From contig NC_089744.1 of assembly GCF_040412425.1 (NCBI RefSeq), positions 41,546,599 through 41,610,598 of the forward strand: 64,000 bases of DNA, read 5' to 3'. Below, in pieces: positions 43,987 to 55,049 of the stretch. Position 1 is the first letter of the stretch; each line of letters begins with the position of its first letter. A model generated the notes under the pieces. It made no database searches and was not told the DNA's origin. It was given only the letters and a program-made list of their open reading frames with translations. Origin of the DNA: Macrobrachium rosenbergii (Eukaryota; Arthropoda; Malacostraca; Decapoda; Palaemonidae). A program made the translations under genes and the position numbers.

Positions 43987-44539
43987 ATACATTGAGATTC
44001 TCCCTCTCTATTTATTTCAAGCCATGGGCTGTAAGCGGATTGTGGGAGTTGCTAAAGTTTTATTTACAATGTTTAATTCACAATACATTAGGGTGGTTAG
44101 TAGTTAACATACCATTACATAATGTGTTATTACATAGTATATGATGTTATAAGTATTAGTTTTACGTTCAATTTCTATTTCTTATGAAATTATCGATTTC
44201 TTCGGTTGTGGCATTTGGATTTGGGTGTGTCGCTGTTCTCAGGGGGTGACTTTGACCCTGGTTTCTGGACTGTGCAGAGGGTAAACTTCTTCCGGCTTCC
44301 AGCACCAAAATCCAAATGCCACAACCGAAGAAATCGATAATTTCGTAAGAAATAGAACGTAAAACTAATACGTATAACACCATATACTATGTAATAACAC
44401 ATTATGTAAATGTTATGTTAACTACTAACCACCCTAATGTATTGTAAATTAAACATTGTAAATAAAAACTTTAGCAACTCCCATAATCCGCTTACAGCCG
44501 ATGGCTTGGTATAGATAGAAAGGGAGAATCTCAATGTAT
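43987..44539. mobile_element. Fold-back (long inverted repeat) element, 553 bp
   Basis: Arms 43987-44226 and 44302-44539 are reverse complements over about 240 bp with few mismatches (outer end 'atacattgagattctccct'; inner end 'ttcggttgtggcatttggat'). A 75-nt unique loop separates them. No coding capacity. It fits a MITE or Foldback-type element; the superfamily is unknown. Confidence 0.92.
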
Positions 44540-44726
44540 TAGTTCTGCTTGAAAAAACCTGATATTCAGGCGAAGTGGTCCGTAGCAATTTTAAATAAAT
44601 AGAAAACCCACCACGACTCTCTTTACTTATCTAGAACTTTGAAGAAGTATTAAAATCAGAAGTCAGGAAATATGGAAAAGTCTGCATCAAAGAAGTTAAT
44701 GCCACAAAGGCGATCATACAACAAAT

Positions 44727-44865
<139 letters not shown>

Positions 44866-45099
44866 AAAGAACGATTAAATAGGGAAGCATAAGAATAGAA
44901 TCTTAAAAAGAGAGAAGTGGAAAAAGATCAATTATACAGTGATCGAATGAGTAAGAATAGAGAGAGAGAGAGCGAAAAACAATTAAGCCTTGGTTGTTAT
45001 GCATTACCGAGGCTAGACATATTAAGCAAGCTAAAGGCAGGAAACTGTCTTTACATGAACCCCAAACAGTTAGCGAGTGTATCGCACCCAGGGCCATAA

Positions 45100-45860
45100 A
45101 ACCAATCATAAAATCTTGAACCTGTGCCCTCGCGACTGAGCTGATCGAGTATAACCTATGACCTCGTTAGGAGTCAACGTTCCAGCCATATCTATAATCC
45201 CGCCTTCAATAGGAGGTGTTTACATGAATTTCCATGAAAAGGGGCTGGACAAAGAGAAGTAGTTCACCATTTCTCCAACGACATTCTAGGGAGGAGCCAT
45301 TAACTACTCCTACAGAGGTCATTTCCAATCAAATCTTAAAGGGAGAGATTTTGACAACACCCATAGCTGTTCTTCCCAATCAAGCTGTTCGAGGGGAGGC
45401 TTTACAGATAATATCTTCCAATGAAGTAACTTCAAGGGAGGAGATGGGAAGATAGCAAAGAAAAGTAGGGGTTCCAGAGAAGAACGAAGCTAGAGAAGAG
45501 AGGATTGAGTCGCTAGTCACCAATACGAGAAGACACAATACTTCCCCCCAGCTCCCGTGGTCCCAACCAGACTCTGACCATGGGCTTTTTAACCAGACAG
45601 AAACTGAACTTTGACTAGCAAGAGTGGTTTTCAAGAGAGTAAGACTGTAACTGTAATTGTACTTGTGTATGTAATTGACTTTCATCATTAAAGTAAGAAG
45701 CTACCCATTTCGTCTCCATTACGGCTTCCTGAGATATGTAATTTTATTTAATATAAATCCCTTCTAACTAATAGACTCGTGAGTGAGCTACTGACTTCGA
45801 GAAGAGATGCTGTGGATGAACGCGTCGCCGACTTAGAAGAAAGACGCAGGTAAGAAGGGA
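45100..45860 (+). other. Possible solo-LTR/leader remnant, unidentified
   Basis: A GC-richer block with a 'catcattaaagtaagaagct' poly(A)-like segment near 45685-45705 is followed by a short coding-like run (LLTSRRDAVDERVADLEERR, 45787-45850) ending at a GT. It looks like an LTR followed by a gag start, or an isolated exon, but no second LTR was found. Confidence 0.25.
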
Positions 45861-45900
45861 ACAATAATAAGTCACACGAGTTATGAAAAGAAACTTGTGC

Positions 45901-45904
<4 letters not shown>

Positions 45905-45987
<83 letters not shown>
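45905..45987. repeat. (TA)n microsatellite
   Basis: Pure TA repeat of about 41 units. Confidence 0.98.
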
Positions 45988-45989
<2 letters not shown>

Positions 45990-46149
45990 AAAGTATTTGA
46001 AAGTGTTCGCAGGAGAAAAAGTAAAGAGTATTGGAACGAAGAGTGAGGTAATTTATTGTAAGTGGGTGGAAAGCGGCAGAATGGGTGAAGCAAGAATTGC
46101 AACCTTGTACAGTCTGCAAAATATCTGCAAGAAACTTGAGTTATCTATG

Positions 46150-46460
46150 AAAGTGAAGTGTGGATGGTGACTACAGAAAAAATCATTGAAACTCCTGAGA
46201 AATATTGTTTGCGTAGTATATGAGCTATTGAAAGGATGGTAAATATGGTGTACGTACAGGAAGTGGTAAATAGGCTAGCTTAACTGGAATAATAGATCAG
46301 TGCGTCTTGACAGGGTCTTATGAGGAGACAATGGAAGACGACAGGGTTGGTGAGGAGAGGAAGACCTAGAAAGTTCTGGATGGATGGTGTGTAAGAGGTA
46401 TTGGAAGGGAAAGACTACAGCATCCAGAAAGCATGAGAGGACCGGCATCTGCAAGATAGA
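46150..46460 (+). pseudogene. Possible LINE C-terminal scrap
   Basis: In mixed frames 'RGRPRKFWMDGV' / 'EVLEGKDYSIQKA' resemble the GRPRxxWxD tail of LINE polyproteins. Many stops. Weak. Confidence 0.35.
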
Positions 46461-47103
46461 GCTAAATAGTTCAATGTATGTGAGGGGTGTCCGACAAACT
46501 GCTGATGAAAACTGGAAAGTGTAGAAGCTGTAGGTACCTCAAAAGGTTCATAGCTTTATTTCATTCCAAATCTTCAGTTTAGTCTTATTTATTGTATTTA
46601 GCATTTCACAGTTATTCATTTCCCCTCACACAAAACCAGAGATTATCGCACCTCCACAAATCTATAGCATTAAGACGTCCTTTCGGCATAGCGGGACTTG
46701 CCATCCTCTGCGACACTAGCACTCTCTTGTGTCAACCACTCTTCAAAGGAAGGTTTTTTTTTACCTCATCTGCAGACTGTCGAACCCTTCTGGGAGGCAG
46801 GCAGCCAAATTAATTACATAAAAACTCATCTGGCCTGGAATAAAAAGGAACGTGCAGACAAGGGTCAAACAGTACCTCAAGTGTCAAATGAACAAAATGG
46901 CCCGTCACACACAATCCAGCTATCAATAAACTTTAACAACCAAAATGATGTTTCATCCACCTGAACGTCAAAGTAGTAGGCCCCCTTCTCAAGGTCCCTA
47001 TGCCTTGCCCCTACCCCTGTCACAAGGCCAGAAGCAGTACAGTACCAATGTCCAATACCCACTAAAACTTGATCAATAAAGATTCGTATTTACAAACAGC
47101 AAC

Positions 47104-47400
47104 CTAGCACTTGAGCATCTTGAAAGGTATCTTTCTAGGAAGGATGTGGAACGGTTGCACTTTCTTATCTCGTATCTGTAAAAATACAACTGTCTTATTT
47201 TCACGATAACACAGTAGCTTATTAGCATCCCAAAAAGCACCAACCCGATAACGATGTGGAACGGTTATATATTCTCTCGTACCTGTAAAACTTAATTGTG
47301 TTTTTTTATAATGTTTCAGTTTTTTTAACAATCTAGTACCTTATCAACATTCCGAAAGGCACTATCTGTTAAGGATGTGGAATGATTGCACATTATATCA
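47104..47400 (+). repeat. Diverged tandem repeat, about 110-120-bp unit, 2.5 copies
   Basis: 'gatgtggaacggtt' and similar words recur at about 47142, 47252 and 47372, with matching surrounding words (tag/tac-ctt, at-caac/gcat, gaaaggc/t). The units are well diverged. Confidence 0.7.
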
Positions 47401-47425
47401 TAATCTATGCGACCCTTAAACTGTG

Positions 47426-47427
47426 TG

Positions 47428-47491
<64 letters not shown>
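47426..47491. repeat. (TA)n microsatellite
   Basis: About 32 TA units. Confidence 0.98.
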
Positions 47492-47492
<1 letters not shown>

Positions 47493-47499
47493 TATTGTA

Positions 47500-49200
47500 A
47501 TTTGTATATCATTAGTATATTCATTGTCTCTTTGGTGGGGCGGGGAGACCGTAAAACGTCGAAGCTTCTCAGTCGAATCCAGGTTTAGCCGCCAGATTCA
47601 GCAGCCAAAAACGATGTGACCTGGCGGCTACATGACTTAAACGACACATTAATTTCCCTTTCGTATGTCCGGACAACTACGTGTCACCGTTTCCGTTTGC
47701 ATGCTAAGACAAAACGGGTCAATTTTGGAGGGTAAAGTTAGTCTTAAACCCAGAATCCTGTGTCCCTTCCCTTACAGAGAGGATGGATAAGCTGTAATCA
47801 TAACTAACAAATTTGTAGTTGCAGATCCATAGAATAATGGCAAAAATGTTGCTTTGGAGGCGAATAAAAGATTAAAGTAGCTGACGTGTTCTATAATTTA
47901 TTCAGTCTTTGAGAATACTAATGTTAAAAGTTTTCTTGCCTCCAATATTAGTAAAAAAAATGGGGGGTAGAAGGTCAATGAACTCTGAAGCGAATATTCT
48001 CTTTCAAACCCTTATTTTCCATCGCTACAAAATATATGTTAAATAGTTATAGAATGATAACGGAACTTGAATTATCTAGAGGTCTTTAATGCCGGGTATA
48101 GATATCAGAATCTATAAAATACTAATGGCTTAGTGAAAGCAGTTATGCATGCACACAGTTAACGGATGTATAAATAGACGACTGACCGGACTACTCGGGC
48201 CTTCTAAATTAATCTGTTGAACTATAAGCGGATCTCGTAGAATGTACTGAGACATACACCTTACGATGAGCAGTAAAAAGGGTGAGTGGAAGGGAAAGAA
48301 TAGTAAATTATTAAGTAAGACAGGGAAGAATGTGAATAACGAAGTCGAACATGGAATTGGACAGAACCATTAAAAGTTATTATAGTAACACGTTAAGGAG
48401 TGTTTCTGAAGCTCGCTGAACCTTGCCTATAACTAAAGATACATCTAAATGGTCATATATAACAGAATTCCACATTGCTTTCCATAAAACTGCCATTTTA
48501 TACAATCAGCTTTCAACTTGTATTTCAGATATTACAACTGAATTATCTGTGCCTGGGCTAAGTAACACAATGCGTTGAATTGAGTATGTTAATTAGATGA
48601 CTGTTATTAAAAATGTGGGTATAATGAAATGCTGTCAGTCTTCATGTGTCTTATCAATGAAAAACTGCATTTTGAATAATGTATTAACGAAATGGAAACG
48701 TCAAATTTTCATTTCATAGTTCAAGTGACGGTAGCAGAGTTCAAAGAAAAAAATGAAATTAACAGCTTTTGCTTGAAATTAGACGATATGGATCAAAATG
48801 TATAGCAACGGTAAAATTGCATACCTTTGTGAGGGTGGATTTCTTCTCGTAACTTTTCACAGACATTATAGAGGTTTTTGTTTGTAATGCAGGTGCATCA
48901 AAACAAATTTTTGTCTCAACATTAGCAGAAGACACAAAATTAGGAACCTCTATATTATGCTTAATTTTCTAATTAATTTGTAAATTAAATATGAAAATAT
49001 TTGAAACAAACATTAATGATATGTACATATTTTAGATATTAAAAAATTATGTAGTGAATTCTAGGTAACAAATAAGTGTTCACTTTAGAGTTGAGATTCT
49101 CGCTTGATAACTGGGATGTAAACAATACTGATCGTTGGTGGGTGAGAATTTGTGAAGATGGGAGATGCTAGACCCATAAAGTGATATTATGATATTATTT
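47500..49200. other. Upstream region of the SH2B-type gene, nothing recognised
   Basis: AT-rich DNA with no domain-like frame. No obvious TATA box or CpG-rich promoter immediately upstream of 49267 beyond ordinary composition. Confidence 0.45.
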
Positions 49201-49266
49201 GTGCGGAACGAAAAGACTGTCCCCAGCTGACGACAATTTTATTCGGGCCATGTTACAAAGATCATT

Positions 49267-49899
49267 ATGGCTACTGCATCGGACGACGCAGAGGGGGAGA
49301 ACCGCAGAAATAATGACTGGGAAGAATTTTGCGACAAGCAGGCCCGATTGGCGGCAGCCGATTTCGTCAAATCTTGGAGAGTATTTGTTGCCTTGCAGTC
49401 ACAGTTTAAAGAGATTGAACACAAGGATCTAGCACAAAAATTTGCAGAATTGTTCCCAGCTCATTTAGAACAGGCCTTATTAAATCCCCCGAATGGCGTC
49501 AAGGTCCGCAATGGCATTGGTGGTGCTAGGTCTGTGTCCGCAGACGATATTCTGGAGGCAGCTGCCAGTGATGAAGGGGGAGGCGAATCTCCCTCCCCGA
49601 AAGTTACTCATAGACCTTTTTTCAGGAGACTCTCTTTTAAAGGACTGAAAAAGGGGAAAAGTTTATTTTTAAAGCAACATTCAGATGAAGTTGAGCTCTC
49701 CCCACACCATGACAAACAATCTAAGAATGAGAGACACAAAGCCCGTACAGTGAAGTTGGCAGTAGAGTGCGTTCGTGAAGGTACTGTTCATTTATTGGCA
49801 GGTGATACTCAAGAAGGTCGACCACATTGGTTGAAATGTCGAATGGCGTTAGTGAAAGTTGCTGCTGGACATATGTTGGAATTTTATGCACCACCAAAG
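49267..49899 (+). CDS. SH2B/Lnk-type signalling adaptor, first coding exon
   Basis: Cytosolic adaptor that in known family members couples receptor tyrosine kinases (insulin, growth-hormone and cytokine pathways) to downstream partners. From ATG 49267, 211 codons run to the donor 'ccaaag|gtagga' at 49899 (phase 0). Residues about 17-75 (WEEFCDKQARLAAADFVKSW, FAELFPAHLEQALLN) match the N-terminal phenylalanine-zipper dimerisation domain, including the 'W.EFC...AR.AA.DF' signature. A basic stretch at about 120-140 (FFRRLSFKGLKKGKS) follows. The end (VECVREGTVHLLAGD, WLKCRMALVKVAAGHMLEFY, APPK) is the start of the PH domain, which is cut by the intron. The rest of the PH domain and the SH2 domain are not in the window, so the intron exceeds 14 kb. 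Confidence 0.9.
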
Positions 49900-50436
49900 G
49901 TAGGATATGTAGCTAGTCTAACTAGGCCTATCCTATTTTAGCCAACTTGGGTAAATATTATGCTATATTGGCTTGTTAATCTACACGAGAGCTCTGCACA
50001 GAGATTTCATTTAGCCTATTAGCCTAATAAAGATTTGGTTTTTGACTGAACAGTATATAGCCTAATGCAATACAGTTGAGATAATTTGAGAAATTAAAGG
50101 CCAGGGCTTCATTCAACCAGTAGATGAATAGGCTAGGCCAGCCAGTTTTGTAGGACTAGGCTATTTTTCTCTAGCTTAGTCAAATTGCTATATCCCTAAC
50201 CACTGGGTAAATAGACCTGATTAAGTGTTTGGGCTAGCATAATGGTAGATAGTCCTTGTAAGTGTTAATTATCTGTAGTGTATGCTGTTAGCCTAGGCTT
50301 GTTTCTACGGAATACAGACCATTGCCATTTGTGAAGGAGTTGGCTAACCTATTGTTCAGTCGGAGCTTGGAGAGTTTTGTTGAATTTGTTAACAAGGTTG
50401 TTAACTAGGGTAAAACGACGGGGCCTGAGACACATT

Positions 50437-50667
50437 TGTTACAATAATTGATATTTTTATAATTATTTGAGTTAATATATGTAATTGTGTAAAGATGTAA
50501 GACCTACGTCATTCTTATAAAGATGCATTACCACGCCTAGTTTGTGATCGATGCGTGTAAACAATAATATTCAGATACCAATAAATGGAGATCATTGCAG
50601 CAGGTGTTTTCGTTCTGCCCACCTTTATTAGCAATTATTAATCACATGGAACCCCGTTACTTCAACA
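50437..50667 (+). repeat. 5' LTR of Gypsy element 2
   Basis: 231 bp, 'tgttacaataattgat' to 'cttcaaca', repeated at 61234-61485. AATAAA ('accaataaatgg') lies in the second half. It is followed at once by 'tggtggcagcgg', a TGG-initiated primer-binding site. Confidence 0.93.
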
Positions 50668-51359
50668 TGGTGGCAGCGGTATTTGCACCATAGCAGCTGG
50701 TATGGTGTATAGAGGTATGTGGGCTAAAAAACGACATCAGTACTGTAAAACAAGTGAATGCTGAGAAACATTCCAAAGTTTAGGCTAGAAGCTAACGTCG
50801 GCTGCGGTAGGCTCATTGAGTTTTCATCATTGTCACAGCCGTTGCTGCCCAGACAGTCAGTTATTTGGCCTAGGCCAGCTAAGAAGTGTCCAAGGTATCC
50901 TGTGTGCTAGCCTAGCTGTGACTAAATCTCTTCATGTTAACCCTTAAACGCCGAGCCTCTATTTACAAAAGTGTCTGCCATATGCTGGCGGCGTTCGGGA
51001 GTTAGCGCTGAAGCAGAAAAAAAGTTTTTTTCAAAAAATCACAGCACGCTTAGTTTTTAAGATTAAGAGTTCATTTTTGGCTCATTCTTTTGTCATTGCC
51101 TGAAGTTTAGTATGCAACCATCAGAAATAAAAAAAATATCATTATATATAAATATTGGAATATATTACAGCACGAAAAAAAATTTCATGTATAATTGTAT
51201 ACAAATAGCGCTGTGAACAAACCGGTTAAAGCTAATGAGTTATATTTTTTTTCGTTATATTGTACACTAAATTGCGATGATTTTGGTATATAACAAATTG
51301 TAAAACAATCAAAGCAACACAGAGAAAATATTATCAGATAATGATGCATGAATTCGTAA

Positions 51360-53620
51360 TGCGCGAACATAAAAAAAAGTTTTTTAAAAAATTCACCATA
51401 AATCGAAATATTGTGCTAGAGACTTCCCGTTTGTTGCAAAATGAAGTTAATTGATTGAATATTACTAGACTGTAAATGTTTTAGCTTACAATTGCAGTTT
51501 TCAACCATTTCGGTCGAGTTAAAGTTGACCAAAGGTCGAATTTTTTCTATTTATCGTGATTTATATGACACTATTTCAAAACTGATAAAAGCTACAACCC
51601 TGAGTTATTTTTTGTTGTATTCTACATGAAATTGCACACATTTTCATGTATAACACTTTATGTGACGCCTAATAGAAAATAGTGCAAAAATTACGACAAG
51701 GTGACTAAAGAAATTCTGAGATTTTCAGCCGAGTTATCACGCGCGTAGGTAAGGAAAAAGTTTTTTTCAAAAATTCACCATAAATCGAAATATTGTGCTA
51801 GAGACTTCCCGTTTGTTGCAAAATGAAGGTAAATGATTGAATGTTACTAGAATGTAAGAGTTTTAGCTTACAATTGCATTTTTTTACCATTTCAGTCGAG
51901 TCAAAGTTGACCGTAGGTTTACATTTCGGCACTTATCATGATTTATATGAAAATATTTCAAAACTGATAAAAGCTACAACCATGAGTTATTTTTTGTTGA
52001 ATTCTACATGAAATTGTGCACATTTTCATGTATAACACTTTATGTAAGGCCTAATATAAAACAGTGCGAAAATTACAAGATGACTAAAGAAATTCTGAGA
52101 TTTTCAGCAGAGTTAGTGCACGCAGAGGCAAGGAAAAAGTTTTTTAAAAAATTCACCATAAATCGAAATATTGTGCTAGAGACTTCCCGTTTGTTGCAAA
52201 ATGAAGGTAAATGATTGAATGTTACTAGAATGTAAGAGTTTTAGCTTACAATTGCATTTTTCGACCAATTCGGTCGAGTCAAAGTTGACCGTAGGTTTAA
52301 ATTTTGGCACTTATCGTGATTTATATGAAAATATTTCAAAACTGATAAAAGCTACAACCATGAGTTATTTTTTGTTGTATTCTACATGAAATTGCGCACA
52401 TTTTCATATATAAAACACTATGTAACGCCTAATAGAAAACTCTGCAAAAATTGACAGTGACTAAAGAATTTCTGAGATTGTAAGAGCCTGACGCCGTCTC
52501 TTCCGAACACGTGTGTGTTCGTGTGTTCGTCGTCCATTGGAGTGGCGAGACATTTGGCGTCTTCACAAACAGAAACATACACACAGTTTGATACAGAAGA
52601 TTCGTTGGAACATTATGAGTACATGATTAGAATGCTTGCATGGCAATGCAAGTAGTGGTGATTGTACTTACATCAAGACAACAATGGTTAGGGAGATACA
52701 GACGGAAATATTGTATAGTTGAAATCGCGTTCCTTTAGAGAAAGAAAACGAGATGCTCTTGTTGTCTTGTCCACTCCAATGGACGACAAACACACAAACA
52801 CACACGTGTTTGGAAGAGACGGCGTCAGGCTCTTACAAGATTTTCAGCAGAGTTAGCTCGGACATAAGGAAAAAGTTTTTTTCAAAAATTCACCATAAAT
52901 CGAAATATTGTGCTAGAGACTTCTCGTTTGTTGCAAAATGAAGGTAAATGATTGAATATTACTAGAATGTAAGAGGTTTTGCTTACAATTGCATTTTTTG
53001 AATTTTTTTACCATTTCGGTCGAGTCAAAGTTGGCCGAAGGTTGAAATTTCGGCACTTATCATGATTTATATGAAAATATGTCAAAATTGATAAAAGCTA
53101 CAACTATGAATTATTTTTTGTTGTATTCTACATGAAATTGTGCACATTTTCATATATAAAACTTTATGTAACTGCTAATAGAAAACAGTGCAAAAATTAC
53201 AACAAAGTGACTAAAGAATTTCTGAGATTTTCAGCAGAGTTAGGGCGGACGCAAGGAAAAATTATTTTTAAAAAATTCACCATAAATCAAAATATTGTGC
53301 TAGAGGCTTCTTGTTTGTTGCAAAATGAAGGTAAATGATTGAATATTACTAGAATGTAAGAGTTTTAGCTTACAATTGCATTTTTCGACCATTTCGGTCG
53401 AGTCAGAGTCGATCGAAGGTTGAAATTTTGGCACATCCTGATTTATATGAAAATATGTCAAAATTGATAAAAGCTACAACCATGAATTATTTTTTGTTGT
53501 ATTGTACATGAAATTGTGCATATTGTCATATATAAAACTTTATGTAAAGGCTAATATACAACTGTGCAAAAATTACGACAAGGTGACTAAAGAATTTCTG
53601 AGATTTTCAGCAGAGTTAGC
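51360..53620 (+). repeat. Tandem array, about 373-388-bp unit, five good copies plus diverged ends
   Basis: The landmark 'ttcaccataaatcgaaatat' followed by 'tgtgctagagacttc' recurs at about 51393, 51774, 52152, 52888 and 53276. Subtracting the nested MITE, spacing is 373-388 bp. Other unit landmarks are 'actgataaaagctacaac' and 'tttctgagattttcagc'. A more diverged unit starts near 51000. Short ORFs inside (for example 52008-52214 and 53132-53338) are repeat-unit echoes. Confidence 0.93.
52479..52837. mobile_element. MITE with about 70-bp terminal inverted repeats
   Basis: 359 bp. The ends 'tgtaagagcctgacgccgtc' and its reverse complement at 52818-52837 continue as inverted repeats through the 'acacgtgtgtg' and 'cgtccattggagtgg' parts, about 70 bp in all. 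AGAT is duplicated on both sides (52475-52478 and 52838-52841), and the uninterrupted array unit has a single AGAT at this point, confirming the insertion. No coding capacity. Confidence 0.93.
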
Positions 53621-54175
53621 TGATGCTTTCTTTTGGGATAAGAAAGAAATTCGCGCATGCGCAGTTGGGTCACGCTTGTAAACAAAACAACAGCGTGATC
53701 CGTTAACTCCCAGCATCCCTCAAGGCGCCTGATTTAAAATTTTTCGCAAACGAAGCCTATAAGTAATTTTCCGCGAATATTTAAAAAACTTTTTGTAGTC
53801 GACATATTTTACGTCCACTTGGCACCCGACAGACAATTTTTGTCGTCGTAAAATACGTCCAGTCGGCGTTTAAGGGTTAAAGTGCTGCAAGTTAGCCAAA
53901 GTGGTACTGAATAGGATAGTCCATGTTGTTGATACCTCAAATGGGACTGGTAGCATAGGCTAGTAAGACCTACATCTTCAGGCTGGTAGTCATCGGGAAT
54001 AAAGCTGTTTGTGTCATTTTTACCCTAAGGTGAGGGTAATCATCTGTGTTATCCCATCTTGCCTAAAATTGCGTCAAGGAGATGGCAACAGAGGTTACCC
54101 ATGTGATCCCACCTAGTAGGCTAGCCCCTTGTGGCGACAGTGAGAGGGCATGGAAGCTTTTAACAAAAATTCCAG

Positions 54176-54859
54176 TTGTATCTTAAAGCCACAGAAAAGG
54201 ATAGAAAGGCTGAAGATGTAAAAGTTGCATTGTTGTTGACGACTGGGGGTGAGGAGCTATTGGAAATTTATAACTCCCTGTATTTTCCTAGGCCAAGCAG
54301 CCCAGATGATGATGATCCATCGCAAGTGTTATCAACAGTTCTTGATAAATTAGATACCTACTTTGCTCCAAGGAAGAATGAATTGGCAGCACGGTATAAG
54401 TTTAGGAAGTGTACTCAAAATACTGGTGAGTCTGTGGAATCTTACATTATAAGGCTTAAAATTCTTATCAAAGATTGTGAGTATGACAATGAAAAGGATA
54501 AAGCTCTCAGGGATCAAATTGTTTTTGGCTGCGCTGATGATGAACTAAGGAAAAAGTTTTTTGAAGCTGAAAATTTAGACTTGCAAAAAAGGATTGATAT
54601 TTGTATAAGTTATCAAGCTTCGAGGAAGCAAATGTCTATATATAAAGAGGGTAATATTAATACTATGCAAAAGGTGAGTCAGGAGCCAAAGCTGTCAAGT
54701 GATAGATATAATATAAGTACTCAGAATGTGAAAGGGGCTGCGGCTGCTAGTTCAAAAGGTATAAATCTTAAAAATTCTAAATTTTGTAATCAGAATCATG
54801 AATGGTCAAAAATAACTGTCCTGCTTACGGAAAATGTTGCTCCAAATGTAGTAGATTAA
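54176..54859 (+). pseudogene. Gypsy 2 gag
   Basis: About 228 codons of a retrotransposon gag: YLKATEKDRKAEDVKVALLL, LLEIYNSLYF, VLDKLDTYFAPRKNELAARY, FRKCTQNTGESVESYIIRL, LRDQIVFGCADDELRKKFF. The true start lies upstream in a broken frame (ATG 54150 is one base out of register). The expected CCHC knuckle is reduced to a Cys/His-containing tail at about 54780-54850, and the frame ends at TAA 54857-54859. Confidence 0.82.
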
Positions 54860-55049
54860 ATCAGTTTGCTGTGAAATTCCTAGTAATTCTGAATACAAAA
54901 TCAAGCTTAAGGGTAACAGTAAAGTAAATGAGTTAGAGACAGTCGAAACTAATGAATTGGATGATTCCAGTGTTGAATATGTCCTTAAAGTGGATAAGAG
55001 TCCAATGAGTGATAAATTAGTATCTGCAGAAATGGAATTTGATGGTAAT

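Larger units (their letters stand above)
50941..53876. mobile_element. piggyBac-like non-autonomous element carrying a tandem array
   Basis: 2936 bp flanked on both sides by TTAA (50937-50940 and 53877-53880). The termini CCCTTAAACGCCGA and TCGGCGTTTAAGGG are perfect 14-bp inverted repeats. A TTAA target and CCC...GGG ends are the piggyBac signature. No transposase is present. The interior from about 51360 to 53620 is a tandem array of a ~380-bp unit, and a 359-bp MITE sits within one unit. Confidence 0.85.

Noticed and set aside
44168..44402. Minus-strand 70-codon frames in the fold-back element
   Set aside because: They read across the hairpin arm and loop with no domain similarity.
47505..47640. 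Possible tRNA gene in the GC-richer patch after the (TA)n tract
   Set aside because: No cloverleaf or paired A and B boxes at proper spacing could be drawn.
51185..53338. Small frames in the ~380-bp tandem array (52008-52214, 52753-52941, 53132-53338)
   Set aside because: Related to each other because the array units repeat; short, diverging and without coding signature.
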